From Duncaniella muris (GTDB taxonomy: Bacteria > Bacteroidota > Bacteroidia > Bacteroidales > Muribaculaceae), in the NCBI RefSeq assembly GCF_003024805.1, contig NZ_PUEC01000004.1, positions 117,788 through 181,787 on the forward strand: DNA of 64,000 bases, read 5' to 3'. The translations under genes and the position numbers were made by a program. Below the pieces are notes generated by a model that was not told where the DNA came from, did not search any database, and saw nothing but the letters and a program-made list of their open reading frames with translations. Positions 43,807 through 52,531 of this stretch are shown piece by piece; within the stretch, counting starts at the first letter, position 1; the number at the start of each line of letters is the position of its first letter.

Positions 43807-44594
43807 AAAGACTTATAACTTTCGTATTCTTTATATCGGTTCTGACATCTGCATTTGCACAATCAGGGTCGACAAGGCATGAGCGCAACTATATTGTGGA
43901 GGGCAACAATCTTTATCACGAAGAGCGTTATGCCGAAGCAGAAGTCGCATATCGGAAAGCGCTGCAGGAAAATGCGATGAACGAAATCGCACAATTCAAC
44001 CTGGCAGCCTCTCTACTGCGACAAGGGTCGGCATCAGGCGAGACCCAGAAAGAAGCCACTACAATTCTTCAGAATCTGACTCGTGATGCCGAGAATATAT
44101 CAATTGCAGAAAAAGCGTTTTATAATCTCGGAAATATTACCTTCAACGCTCAGGATTATGCAAAAAGCATTGATCTCTATAAAAATGCCCTGCGCAAGAA
44201 TCCTGACAATGATCAGGCCAGAGAAAACCTGCGTATAGCCCAGAAGCGCCTTCAGGATCAACAAAACAACCAAGATCAGAACAAAGACCAGAACAAAGAT
44301 CAGGAGAAGAAAGATCAAGACAAAGATCAGAAACAAAATCAGGATCAAAACAAGAATCAGGATCAAAATAAAGACCAGAACAAAGATCAGGATAAACAGC
44401 AACAGCAAAATCAGGATCAGCAGCAACAACAGCAACAACAACAGCAACAACAGCAAGGCGGCATAAGTCAGCAAAATGCAGAAAAGATTCTGAAAGCTAT
44501 GGAAAATGAAGAGAACGCCACTCGCGCCCGCATAAATGCAGAGAAGAAAAAGAACGGCGCTCCTTCACGCAGACCCGTTACCAATCCTTGGTAA
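43803..44594 (+). CDS. batC: BatC, TPR protein with a Gln/Asn/Asp/Lys repeat tract
   Basis: A 263-residue exported protein. The ATG at 43803 overlaps the BatB stop and starts a signal peptide (MKRLITFVFFISVLTSAFAQ). TPR repeats span about residues 30-145 (GNNLYHEERYAEAEVAYRKA, AFYNLGNITFNAQDYAKSID). Then comes a tract of about 68 residues (150-218) built of NQDQNKDQ-like units ending in a run of Gln, and a conserved helical C-terminus (ISQQNAEKILKAMENEENAT). It is thought to act in the periplasm with BatA and BatB. The tract is probably variable among strains. Confidence 0.92.
   Translation: MKRLITFVFFISVLTSAFAQSGSTRHERNYIVEGNNLYHEERYAEAEVAYRKALQENAMNEIAQFNLAASLLRQGSASGETQKEATTILQNLTRDAENISIAEKAFYNLGNITFNAQDYAKSIDLYKNALRKNPDNDQARENLRIAQKRLQDQQNNQDQNKDQNKDQEKKDQDKDQKQNQDQNKNQDQNKDQNKDQDKQQQQNQDQQQQQQQQQQQQQGGISQQNAEKILKAMENEENATRARINAEKKKNGAPSRRPVTNPW
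44250..44456 (+). repeat. Low-complexity repeat tract in batC encoding Gln/Asn/Asp/Lys
   Basis: Imperfect repeats of CAGAACAAAGATCAGGA-like units, passing into a run of CAA/CAG codons. It is in frame within batC and may be prone to slippage. Confidence 0.75.
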
Positions 44595-44636
44595 TCCCTC
44601 ATTAAACGACCTCTTATAATTTTGAGAATTTAAGGA

Positions 44637-46436
44637 ATGAAACGTTTTTCACTATTTATATTATTAGGGACTCTGCTGATCTGCCAGAATGTGTTCGCAC
44701 AGGTCAGTTTTTCAGTTCAGCCGCCGACCCGCGTCTATGAAGGAGACCGCTTCCCGATCACCTTCAGATTAAGCAACGCCGACGGTTCAGACCTGAGTGT
44801 CTCTCAGATCAATGGCTGTACGCTTCTCTACGGTCCTTCGGTCTCTCAGCGGCAAAGCTATCAGGTGACCAACGGCAAAGCCGTTTCATCATCATCGGTT
44901 GAATATACTTATTACTATAAAGCCGGCAAGGCAGGACAATATACTATCCCTGCCGCATCCGTCATGGCTGACGGCAAGCGCTACTCAACCAAAGCCGTAT
45001 CTTTTACAATTCATGAGAGCGCCGACCGTGACAAACCCGCTTCACAGCGCCCGGTCGATGTCGATGATGTCGACACTCAGACCGCCGGTCGCCGGGTCAA
45101 CAGTGATGACGTGTTTGTACGCATCATTTTGTCCAAGTCATCCGCGTATGAACAGGAAGCTATCGGATGTACCATCAAGCTCTATACCAAATACAGCATT
45201 TCATCATTCATGCCGACGAAACAGCCTTCGTTTGACGGCTGTCTGATTCAGGAACTTGATGTTCAGCCTTCACTCAATGAGATGGAGACATACAATGGGC
45301 AGAACTATATGACAGCCGTGCTCAAACGCTGCATAATTTTCCCGCAGAAAAGTGGCAAACTTACCATCAACTCCGGCAATTATGACATTTCAGTGGTCCA
45401 GTATGACAATGTCAACATGGGTATGTTCCAGGTGCGCCAGCCACGCGAAGCAAAAATCAAAGTTAGTTCTAACACCGGCTCTCTCAACATCCTGCCCCTC
45501 CCCCAGCCTCAACCCGATGGATTTACCGGAGCTGTAGGCTCATTCAGCATTGACAGCCGTATGGTCGGCAACACATTCCGCACCAATGACCCGGCAACTC
45601 TGATCTATACAATCAAGGGAACAGGCAATATCAAATACGTCAAAGAGCCTGAAATTGATTTCCCGACTGAATTCGAGCAGTATACTCCTAAGAGCGACAT
45701 CCAGACCGAAGTCCACGGAAATGAAGTCTCCGGATCTATGACTGTCGAATATACATTCGTGCCCCAAAGTGTGGGAGACTTCTCCATCGGCAGTGACAAA
45801 TTTGTATATTTCAATCCACAGACCAAACAATATGTGACTCTCACCACTCCGGCCTATTCAATCAAAGTAGCAAAAGGGTTGTCAACTCCGGTGTCCGCAG
45901 AACAGAAAGATGTCGAGAATAAAAACTCAGACATCCGTCACATTCACCTTGGAGAAAAGAATCCACAACAGGCGCACATATTGGTCGTTACCAAAGGCTG
46001 GTATTGGGGACTATATGCCGGGCTGCTCGTATTGACCGTGGCGCTTATCGTTATCAACCGGCGCCAGACAAAACTCTCCGCAGACGTCACCGGCCGCCGG
46101 ACAGCCAAAGCAAGCAAAGTGGCAAAGAGACGTCTCAAAGCCGCAGAAGCATTCATGAAAGCCGGAAACAGTGAAAAGTTCTATGAGGAAATGCTTCGGG
46201 CTCTTTGGGGCTATCTGTCTGACAAGCTTTCAATGCCTGTGTCTCAGCTCTCCCGTGAGAATATTTCATCGACTCTTGCATCAAAAGGATATTCGGAAGA
46301 AAGCACAGCCGGGCTTGTTGAAGTGCTTGACGACTGTGAAATGGCCCGTTACACTCCTGACAGCTCAAGCCGGATGGACAATGTCTATGAAAAGGGAGTC
46401 AATGTCATCAATAACCTCGAAAACTGCAAACGATGA
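44637..46436 (+). CDS. batD: BatD, large secreted/membrane protein of the Bat operon
   Basis: A 599-residue exported protein with a signal peptide (MKRFSLFILLGTLLICQNVF, then AQ) and a mostly beta-strand periplasmic body (FSVQPPTRVYEGDRFPITFR and SKSSAYEQEAIGCTIKLYTK). A single membrane helix lies near residue 455 (WYWGLYAGLLVLTVALIVIN), followed by a cytoplasmic helical tail (AAEAFMKAGNSEKFYEEMLR) similar to that of the other Bat membrane proteins. It probably recognises a periplasmic target for the BatA/BatB complex. It overlaps batE by ATGA. Confidence 0.91.
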   Translation: MKRFSLFILLGTLLICQNVFAQVSFSVQPPTRVYEGDRFPITFRLSNADGSDLSVSQINGCTLLYGPSVSQRQSYQVTNGKAVSSSSVEYTYYYKAGKAGQYTIPAASVMADGKRYSTKAVSFTIHESADRDKPASQRPVDVDDVDTQTAGRRVNSDDVFVRIILSKSSAYEQEAIGCTIKLYTKYSISSFMPTKQPSFDGCLIQELDVQPSLNEMETYNGQNYMTAVLKRCIIFPQKSGKLTINSGNYDISVVQYDNVNMGMFQVRQPREAKIKVSSNTGSLNILPLPQPQPDGFTGAVGSFSIDSRMVGNTFRTNDPATLIYTIKGTGNIKYVKEPEIDFPTEFEQYTPKSDIQTEVHGNEVSGSMTVEYTFVPQSVGDFSIGSDKFVYFNPQTKQYVTLTTPAYSIKVAKGLSTPVSAEQKDVENKNSDIRHIHLGEKNPQQAHILVVTKGWYWGLYAGLLVLTVALIVINRRQTKLSADVTGRRTAKASKVAKRRLKAAEAFMKAGNSEKFYEEMLRALWGYLSDKLSMPVSQLSRENISSTLASKGYSEESTAGLVEVLDDCEMARYTPDSSSRMDNVYEKGVNVINNLENCKR

Positions 46437-47215
46437 GAAAACTAATATTCCTGCTGACTGCAATCTGTCTTTGCTCGGTTATTCCGGTCAAGGCTTCTGA
46501 CATACTGCACCAGGCAGACTCAGCATACACAGCCGACAATTTTCAGGAAGCCGCAGCCGCATATCAGCATGTCATCAAAGAGGAAGGCACATCAGCTGAA
46601 ATTCTTTACAACCTTGGAAACTGCTATTACCGGATGGGAGAACTGGGCAAAGCTATTCTCTCATACGAAAGAGCACTACGCCTTGACCCAACCTTTGACG
46701 ATGCCCGCAACAATCTGGAATTCATCAACTCCAAGATTGCAGATCGGGCCGGAGAACGCGGTACATTCATGGGAAACGCTCTGGACTCCGTTGCTAATTC
46801 GGCAAAATCCAACACATGGTCATGGCTTGCATTCGCGTTTTTCGTCATTACGCTTACCGGAGTAGTCGCATATATATTCTCCAGCCAGGTGGCAGTCCGC
46901 AAAACCGGATTCTTCGGAGGTATCGTTGCTTTCATAGCCTGTCTCTGTTTCATTTTTCTGGCTTTCAGATCAGCCTCTATAGCTATGGCTGATGATGTTG
47001 CCATAGTGACAGCACCATCTACAATTCTCAGCACATCGCCCCGTGAGCCAAAAGATCGTGATCAGGAAGCAATGCTGCTCCACGAAGGAACGCGAGTGCA
47101 GATCCTTGATTCTGTCCGCTCGACATCTGACTCGATCAGCACACTTTGGTATGATGTTCAGGTTGACAATGCCCACAGGGCTTGGATCAACGCCGCTGCA
47201 GTAGAAAAAATATAG
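46433..47215 (+). CDS. batE: BatE, TPR/SH3 membrane protein
   Basis: A 260-residue exported protein with a signal peptide (MRKLIFLLTAICLCSVIPVK, then AS). Two TPRs follow (QEAAAAYQHVIKEEG, LGNCYYRMGELGKAILSYER), then two transmembrane helices (SWLAFAFFVITLTGVVAYIF and FFGGIVAFIACLCFIFLAFR), and a C-terminal SH3-like domain (LLHEGTRVQILDSVR, DVQVDNAHRAWINAAAV). Its start overlaps the BatD stop. It closes the operon and is followed by a clear hairpin terminator. The function is inferred from the Bat operon. Confidence 0.91.
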   Translation: MRKLIFLLTAICLCSVIPVKASDILHQADSAYTADNFQEAAAAYQHVIKEEGTSAEILYNLGNCYYRMGELGKAILSYERALRLDPTFDDARNNLEFINSKIADRAGERGTFMGNALDSVANSAKSNTWSWLAFAFFVITLTGVVAYIFSSQVAVRKTGFFGGIVAFIACLCFIFLAFRSASIAMADDVAIVTAPSTILSTSPREPKDRDQEAMLLHEGTRVQILDSVRSTSDSISTLWYDVQVDNAHRAWINAAAVEKI

Positions 47216-47272
47216 CGGACTCCACCTGTGACGTCATAATATCCAGACGTAAAATCTCAAAACCAAACCTCA

Positions 47273-47314
47273 TAAGAACCGGTTCGTTAATTTTCATTAT
47301 CGGACCGGTTCTTA
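47273..47314 (+). terminator. Terminator of the Bat operon
   Basis: Perfect 11-bp arms TAAGAACCGGT (47273-47283) and ACCGGTTCTTA (47304-47314), loop 20 nt, 57 bp after the batE stop. It marks the end of the eight-gene unit. The T-rich sequence after the stem (ATTATTG) is moderate. Confidence 0.6.
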
Positions 47315-47505
47315 ATTATTGAAACACACTAAGTTAATTTATATTGAAAAAGTTTAGTTAAAAAAGGTGTTATTAAACATAGAAATTTTTAGCGTTTTTA
47401 TTTGTTTGATTAGAAATTAAAACTTAATTTAGTGACGTGGAACATTTCAAGCCACAACACTATTTAATTAAACAAAGTACTAACCCCCAAACACCTATAA
47501 GTATC

Positions 47506-47766
47506 ATGACTAAGACTATCTCGTTCAACGACCTTCGCCGCATCAAAGACAGTTTGCCTGATGGTTCAATCCGTCAGATCGCTGACAAACTCAATGTCAC
47601 TCCCCAGACTGTAAGAAATTACTTTGGCGGCACAAATTACGAGTTCGGAAAGAATTGTGGAGTTCATATTGAACCCGGTCCTGATGGGGGCATAGTAGTT
47701 CTTGATGACACCACTATCTATGACATGGCTGTTGAAATCATTCAGGCTCAGAATAAAGAAGATTAA
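47506..47766 (+). CDS. Small DNA-binding protein (Bacteroidales type)
   Basis: An 86-residue cytoplasmic protein. The ATG at 47506 (MTKTISFNDLRRIKDSLPDG) is chosen over an upstream in-frame ATG at 47437 that lies inside an AT-rich leader. A helix-turn-helix is visible in RQIADKLNVTPQTVRNYFGG. The C-terminal half has the conserved HIEPGPDGGIVVLDDTTIYD, a signature seen in many Bacteroidales proteins of this type. It probably regulates transcription or the nucleoid, but the target is unknown. A hairpin terminator follows 32 bp later. The leader of about 190 bp is very AT-rich. Confidence 0.82.
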   Translation: MTKTISFNDLRRIKDSLPDGSIRQIADKLNVTPQTVRNYFGGTNYEFGKNCGVHIEPGPDGGIVVLDDTTIYDMAVEIIQAQNKED

Positions 47767-47797
47767 GTATATCTATAAATAGCATAAAAACATTTTT

Positions 47798-47850
47798 GGA
47801 AGGGTAAAAAGTCTGCTATGCCAACGGCTTTTTGCTCTTCCATTTGTTTT
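47798..47850 (+). terminator. Terminator after the small DNA-binding gene
   Basis: Arms GGAAGGGTAAAAAG (47798-47811) and CTTTTTGCTCTTCC (47828-47841) pair throughout, with two G-U wobbles, with a 16-nt loop and a T-rich tail (ATTTGTTTTT). Confidence 0.65.
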
Positions 47851-47917
47851 TAAGGAAGCAGCAGCCCGCTCAGTCTTAACTTCAATAGAATAATCAAATC
47901 TTAATAAATTAACGTCT

Positions 47918-49054
47918 ATGCAGGAGGACCGTTTGATAACAATCGCCATACACACTTATGAAAAGGCACATGAGTTGAAGAATATTCTTGAATGCGAAGG
48001 AGTGAAAGTTACATTACAGAATGTCAATCTTTCAACCCCGGTGGTATCCTCCGGCATCAGAGTCAGGATCAGAGAATGCGATCTGCCGTTGGCTCTGAGA
48101 GTGATTGAAAACATAGAAATTTTCGCTCCGGCAGCACTGAAAGAATGCGCCGATGGATCTGCCGAGATTCTTGTACCTATTGACTTTTCCAATTCATCAA
48201 AACAAGCCTGTTTCATGGCATTCAGAATTGCATCAGCGCATAAAGCGAAAATCAAACTTCTTCACACTTACGTAGATCCGATGCTGACAAACACTGCATC
48301 GCTCCAATTGACAGATGCAATGACATTTGACACTTCTGCCGATGCAGTCATGGAGATCCAGGAAGAAAAAGAGCTCAACAAACTCGGCAATTCGCAGATG
48401 AAAGAGTTTGAAACTTTGTTGCGTGATAAAATGAAAGACGGAGTGATTCCTCCGGTCATTTTTTCATCGGAAGTTTCGGAAGGTTTGCCGGAAGAGGTTA
48501 TCACAGACTATGCCTCGACACACCATCCAATGCTTATTGTCATGGGAACTCGCGGAGCCAACAGGCAATCGAGAGATATGCTCGGAAGTGTTACCGCTGA
48601 GGTTCTGGACTCATGCCGCTCAAGCATATTCACTGTGCCCGAATCTCCGAGGTTCAAGACTGTGGCCGATATCCGCGAAGTGGTTTACTTTGCGTCTTCC
48701 CGTCAGCAAGACATTCTCGCTCTTGATGCCCTCTACCGGATTTTCCCGGAACAATCGCTGTCTGTCACCCTCGCTTCTATACCCTCAAAGAAAAAGCCCA
48801 AAGGCGATGCGGAGGCTCTCGGCAATCTGAAAGAATACTGTGTAAAAAATTATCCAGCCTATGCATTCAAAGCCCTCCAATTGTCACAGTCAAACGAAAT
48901 TGAAGAATTTAAAGTCCTTGACAATCAGAACAAGATCGAGCTCATAGTCGTTCCGACCCCACATAAAAATATATTTGCCAGGCTGTTTAACCCGTCACTT
49001 GCCCATAAACTTCTGTTTCACTCAGACATTCCCATGCTTTCGATTCCAGTCTGA
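47918..49054 (+). CDS. Universal stress protein, tandem USP with N-terminal DUF2007-like domain
   Basis: A 378-residue cytoplasmic protein. Residues 1-65 look like a DUF2007 signalling domain (ITIAIHTYEKAHELKNILEC, with a strand-helix-strand layout). Residues ~80-245 form a USP domain: EILVPIDFSNSSKQACFMAF, the nucleotide-loop segment IVMGTRGANRQSRDMLGSVT and the exit strand SIFTVPES. A second, less conserved USP-like half follows to the C-terminus. USPs help survival of stationary phase and stress; here oxygen or starvation seems likely. The gene stands alone on the plus strand. Confidence 0.85.
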   Translation: MQEDRLITIAIHTYEKAHELKNILECEGVKVTLQNVNLSTPVVSSGIRVRIRECDLPLALRVIENIEIFAPAALKECADGSAEILVPIDFSNSSKQACFMAFRIASAHKAKIKLLHTYVDPMLTNTASLQLTDAMTFDTSADAVMEIQEEKELNKLGNSQMKEFETLLRDKMKDGVIPPVIFSSEVSEGLPEEVITDYASTHHPMLIVMGTRGANRQSRDMLGSVTAEVLDSCRSSIFTVPESPRFKTVADIREVVYFASSRQQDILALDALYRIFPEQSLSVTLASIPSKKKPKGDAEALGNLKEYCVKNYPAYAFKALQLSQSNEIEEFKVLDNQNKIELIVVPTPHKNIFARLFNPSLAHKLLFHSDIPMLSIPV

Positions 49055-49185
49055 AACCACAAAACTTGATTGCGGAAGTGTCATGATGCCGAAACATAAC
49101 ATTCAGGCCATGCCACCGCCCATGATATTTGTTGCAGAATACACAAAAAGGATAACGAGGGCTCGTTGTTTAGATAAAAATTTTG

Positions 49186-49193
49186 TAATTTTG
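49186..49193 (+). promoter_or_regulatory. Probable -7 element of purM
   Basis: TAATTTTG matches TAnnTTTG and lies 61 bp before the ATG at 49255. A TTG at 17 bp upstream could be the -33 element, although the spacer is short. Confidence 0.45.
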
Positions 49194-49254
49194 TAAAAAC
49201 TTTTGTCAAACAAGTTCCAACTCACGTTTGTTAAATTATCATCTACGAGAAATT

Positions 49255-50421
49255 ATGAGTGACCAGCGCTATAATCTCCGCGGTGTATCTGCCTCAAAAG
49301 AGGATGTGCACAACGCAATCAAGAATGTCGACAAAGGGATATTCCCTCACGCATTTTGTAAGATCATCCCTGACATCTTAGGCGGTGACCCTGCCTGGTG
49401 CAACATAATGCACGCCGACGGAGCCGGCACTAAATCGTCACTGGCCTATGCCTATTGGCGTGAAACCGGCGATCTGTCTGTATGGAAAGGCATCGCGCAG
49501 GATGCACTTGTAATGAATATCGATGACCTTCTTTGTGTCGGCGCCACCGATAACATTCTTGTATCCTCGACTATCGGCCGAAACAAGAATCTTATACCCG
49601 GCGAAGTCATTTCTGCCATTATCAACGGTACAGAGGAACTTCTCGCTACGCTGCGTGAGATGGGCGTAGGCATTTATTCGACCGGCGGCGAGACTGCCGA
49701 TGTCGGAGACCTTGTGAGAACCATTATTGTAGATTCAACCGTTACCTGCCGCATGCGACGCGCCGATGTGATTGACAACGCCAATATCAAAGGAGGCGAT
49801 GTTATAGTTGGCCTTGCATCTTTCGGACAGGCTAAATATGAAAGTCGCTACAATGGCGGAATGGGCAGCAACGGACTCACATCGGCCCGTCATGATGTCT
49901 TTGCAAAATATCTTGCAGAAAAATATCCTGAAACTTTCGATGCTGCCGTGCCTGAAGACCTTGTTTATTCCGGCTCTAAGAAACTTACTGATCCTGTCGA
50001 TGGCACTCCCCTGACTGCAGGCGAGCTGGTGCTTTCACCCACACGTACATATGCTCCCGTCATCAAAAAGCTCCTCAGCGAGATGCGGCCTGAAATCGAC
50101 GGCATGGTCCACTGCACCGGAGGCGCACAGACCAAGGTGCTCCACTTCGTGGAAAACAAACATGTGATCAAAGACAACATGTTCCCTGTTCCTCCTCTGT
50201 TTGATCTGATTCAGAAAGAGAGTGGGACTCCGTGGAGCGAAATGTATAAAGTATTCAACATGGGCCACCGCATGGAAATATATGTCCGTCCGGAAGCAGC
50301 TGAAAAGGTAATGGCGATTGCCGAGGAATTCGGAATCGAATCACGTATAATTGGCCGTGTAGAGGATGCGCCTGCAAACAAGTTGACAATCAAGTCATCG
50401 GCCGGCGTATTTGAATATTGA
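49255..50421 (+). CDS. purM: Phosphoribosylformylglycinamidine cyclo-ligase (AIR synthetase), Bacteroidetes form
   Basis: A 388-residue cytoplasmic enzyme of purine synthesis that closes the imidazole ring of AIR with ATP. The ATG at 49255 (MSDQRYNLRGVSASKEDVHN) is preferred to an upstream in-frame ATG at 49228. PurM motifs include HADGAGTKSSLAYAYWRETG, the nucleotide-binding MNIDDLLCVGATDNILVSST, GGETADVGDLVRTIIVDSTV and the C-terminal CTGGAQTKVLHFVENKHVIK. It is longer than the enterobacterial enzyme (~345), as usual in Bacteroidetes. Another purine gene, purT, lies far away at the left window edge, so the pathway is scattered. Confidence 0.93.
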   Translation: MSDQRYNLRGVSASKEDVHNAIKNVDKGIFPHAFCKIIPDILGGDPAWCNIMHADGAGTKSSLAYAYWRETGDLSVWKGIAQDALVMNIDDLLCVGATDNILVSSTIGRNKNLIPGEVISAIINGTEELLATLREMGVGIYSTGGETADVGDLVRTIIVDSTVTCRMRRADVIDNANIKGGDVIVGLASFGQAKYESRYNGGMGSNGLTSARHDVFAKYLAEKYPETFDAAVPEDLVYSGSKKLTDPVDGTPLTAGELVLSPTRTYAPVIKKLLSEMRPEIDGMVHCTGGAQTKVLHFVENKHVIKDNMFPVPPLFDLIQKESGTPWSEMYKVFNMGHRMEIYVRPEAAEKVMAIAEEFGIESRIIGRVEDAPANKLTIKSSAGVFEY

Positions 50422-50513
50422 CCTGACCAGGTCCCCTTGACCACCATCTCTCATTGAGAACTATGCGCAAATATAATAACTGAGAAAAGAACTATTAACC
50501 CGACGCATATCTT

Positions 50514-51902
50514 ATGAAGAATGGTTTGAAAATATTGGCTCCTATAACATTGGTACTCTGCCTGGCCACTCTTTACAGTTGTGGCCGGAACGGAGTGTCA
50601 GGTAATACTACATCAGCAGCCGGAAACCACCTATTGCCTGACACGCTGAAGGTTGTGACACTATACAGTCCTGAAGCATATTTTATCTACAAAGGACAGG
50701 AAATGGGCTATGACTATGAACTTGTGACGTCTTTGGCGGTCGACAAGGATATAGCCCTGAAAATAGAGATCGCCCCTACTCTTTCACGGGCGGTTGAAAT
50801 GCTTGACTCCGGACTGGTCGATCTGATAGCCTATGAAGTGCCTATAACAGCTGAATATAAAGACAATGTAGTTGCCTGCGGCCCGGAAACTGTGACAACC
50901 CAAGTACTTGTACAACCCAAAAAGGGTGAAGCAGAACTCATCGATGATGTCACTGATCTTGTAGGCAAAGATGTTTACGTAGAAGCCGATTCAAAATACG
51001 AAGCCCGAATCCGCAATCTAAACGATGAACTCGGAGGCGGAATAAACATCCACACTGTCAGCCGTGACACGATGATCACAGAAGATCTCATCGCAATGGT
51101 CAGCGAAGGCTCCATTCCGCTTACCATTGTAGACAGCGATATTGCCCGAATCAACAAGACATACTACAACGATCTCGACATCACTCTCCCGCTCAGTTTC
51201 GAACAACGAGCAGCATGGGCTGTAGCTCCGGACAGAGCTTGGTTTGGCGACAGCATCAACGCATGGCTTAACAGTGACAAGCCAAGAGAAGAACAGGCAA
51301 TGCTGCTCAAACGTTACTTTGAAATGAGCAAAAACGAACCCGGAGGCCGCTACGCATTCAACGGAAGCAGAGTCACACCATTTGACCATCTGTTCAAGCA
51401 GTATGCGGCAAACTATGGCTGGGACTGGAAACTTCTCGCCTCCCAAGCATATGTAGAAAGCAAATTTGACTCTACGGCTGTATCGTGGGCTGGAGCAAGA
51501 GGCTTGATGCAGATAATGCCTAAGACGGCAAAAGGTTATGGCCAGACAGCAAAAAGCGTGATGAAAAATGATGTAGCGATTGAAACCGCGCTTAAGCTTC
51601 TTAAAGATCTTGACAAACAACTGGCTGCAAAAGTCCCAGACGAAAACGAGCGGAAGAAGTTCGTTATCGCCGCCTATAATTCCGGTATAGCGCATGTCTA
51701 TGACGCCATAAATCTTGCAAAAAAATATGGACTAAACCCTCAGAAATGGGACAACAATGTGGCCAAAGCAATCCTTTGGAAATCAAATCCAAGATACTAT
51801 AAAGATCCGGTGGTAAAATACGGATATTCCCGTGGACGTGAAACATTTGACTACGTCAACCGAGTCTACCGCTTTTACAACAAAGCACGGATCAAAGCCT
51901 GA
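50514..51902 (+). CDS. mltF: MltF-like membrane-bound lytic transglycosylase
   Basis: A 462-residue lipoprotein that cleaves peptidoglycan in the periplasm. The lipobox is ATLYSCG (Cys ~23). Residues ~45-280 form a solute-binding-protein (SBP_bac_3) domain (TLYSPEAYFIYKGQEMGYDY, TVDSDIARI-like). The catalytic SLT domain follows: LLASQAYVESKFDSTAVSWA, with the catalytic Glu at about 314, and GARGLMQIMPKTAKGYG. The SBP domain modulates activity, as in E. coli MltF. It has 92 bp to purM and 66 bp to the DUF3332 gene. Confidence 0.93.
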   Translation: MKNGLKILAPITLVLCLATLYSCGRNGVSGNTTSAAGNHLLPDTLKVVTLYSPEAYFIYKGQEMGYDYELVTSLAVDKDIALKIEIAPTLSRAVEMLDSGLVDLIAYEVPITAEYKDNVVACGPETVTTQVLVQPKKGEAELIDDVTDLVGKDVYVEADSKYEARIRNLNDELGGGINIHTVSRDTMITEDLIAMVSEGSIPLTIVDSDIARINKTYYNDLDITLPLSFEQRAAWAVAPDRAWFGDSINAWLNSDKPREEQAMLLKRYFEMSKNEPGGRYAFNGSRVTPFDHLFKQYAANYGWDWKLLASQAYVESKFDSTAVSWAGARGLMQIMPKTAKGYGQTAKSVMKNDVAIETALKLLKDLDKQLAAKVPDENERKKFVIAAYNSGIAHVYDAINLAKKYGLNPQKWDNNVAKAILWKSNPRYYKDPVVKYGYSRGRETFDYVNRVYRFYNKARIKA

Positions 51903-51968
51903 TTGCCAAACCACACTCCGAATCCGGATAATATTTAATAATCACTTTCAACTAATGTTTTTATCCTT

Positions 51969-52517
51969 ATGAAAAAACGCTATTTACCTGTTGCAATCGC
52001 GCTTGTTCTTACAGGCTCTCTTCTCTCGACTTCATGTATCGGCAGTTTTGCTCTTACAAACAAGCTCCTGTCATGGAACCAACAAGTTGGCAACAAATTT
52101 GTGAATGAACTCGTGTTCTTCGCATTCTGGATCATTCCCGTCTATGAAGTTTCATGCCTTGCCGATGTCATTGTGCTCAACTCGATTGAATTCTGGAGCG
52201 GTGACAACCCCGTAGCATCAGGCAAGAAAGTGATTGACGGTAAAGACGGCCGTTACATAGTAGAATGTGACGGAAAAGGCTATACCATAACCTCTGAAAA
52301 TGACAAATCCGTAGTCCGTCTTGATTTTGACAAGGATGACCAGACTTGGAGCGTTGCTATTCCCGGCGGCGAAAGCTATGAGCTCATGACATTCATCGAT
52401 GACACCCATGTGGCGCTGCCTGCTCCTGACGGCACACGCAGCATCGTCGAACTTTCTGACAACGGGCTTATGGCATACCGTGACATGGTCAGCTCAAATC
52501 TTATGGCTGCCCGCTAA
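51969..52517 (+). CDS. DUF3332-family lipoprotein
   Basis: A 182-residue exported protein. The signal peptide has a lipobox-like end (SLLSTSC, Cys ~23), so it may be lipidated. The conserved region LLSWNQQVGNKFVNELVFFA and the hydrophobic FWIIPVYEVSCLADVIVLNS stretch are typical of DUF3332; a second beta-rich half ends in PAPDGTRSIVELSDNGLMAY. Function is unknown. It lies between the MltF gene and the VanZ-like gene on the same strand, and may share their transcript. Confidence 0.88.
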   Translation: MKKRYLPVAIALVLTGSLLSTSCIGSFALTNKLLSWNQQVGNKFVNELVFFAFWIIPVYEVSCLADVIVLNSIEFWSGDNPVASGKKVIDGKDGRYIVECDGKGYTITSENDKSVVRLDFDKDDQTWSVAIPGGESYELMTFIDDTHVALPAPDGTRSIVELSDNGLMAYRDMVSSNLMAAR

Positions 52518-52531
52518 CGGACACCCTATAA

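Noticed and set aside
44250..44456. CRISPR-like array
   Set aside because: The repeats are short, imperfect and in frame within batC, without regular spacers; no cas genes are present.
44100..44474. A Leu-rich hydrophobic open frame on the minus strand
   Set aside because: It is the antisense reading of the Gln/Asn repeat tract in batC; the poly-Leu run is an artefact of CAG/CAA codons read backwards.
48975..49196. Plus-strand open frame overlapping the end of the USP gene
   Set aside because: Most of it is an out-of-frame reading of the USP gene, and the rest has no motif.
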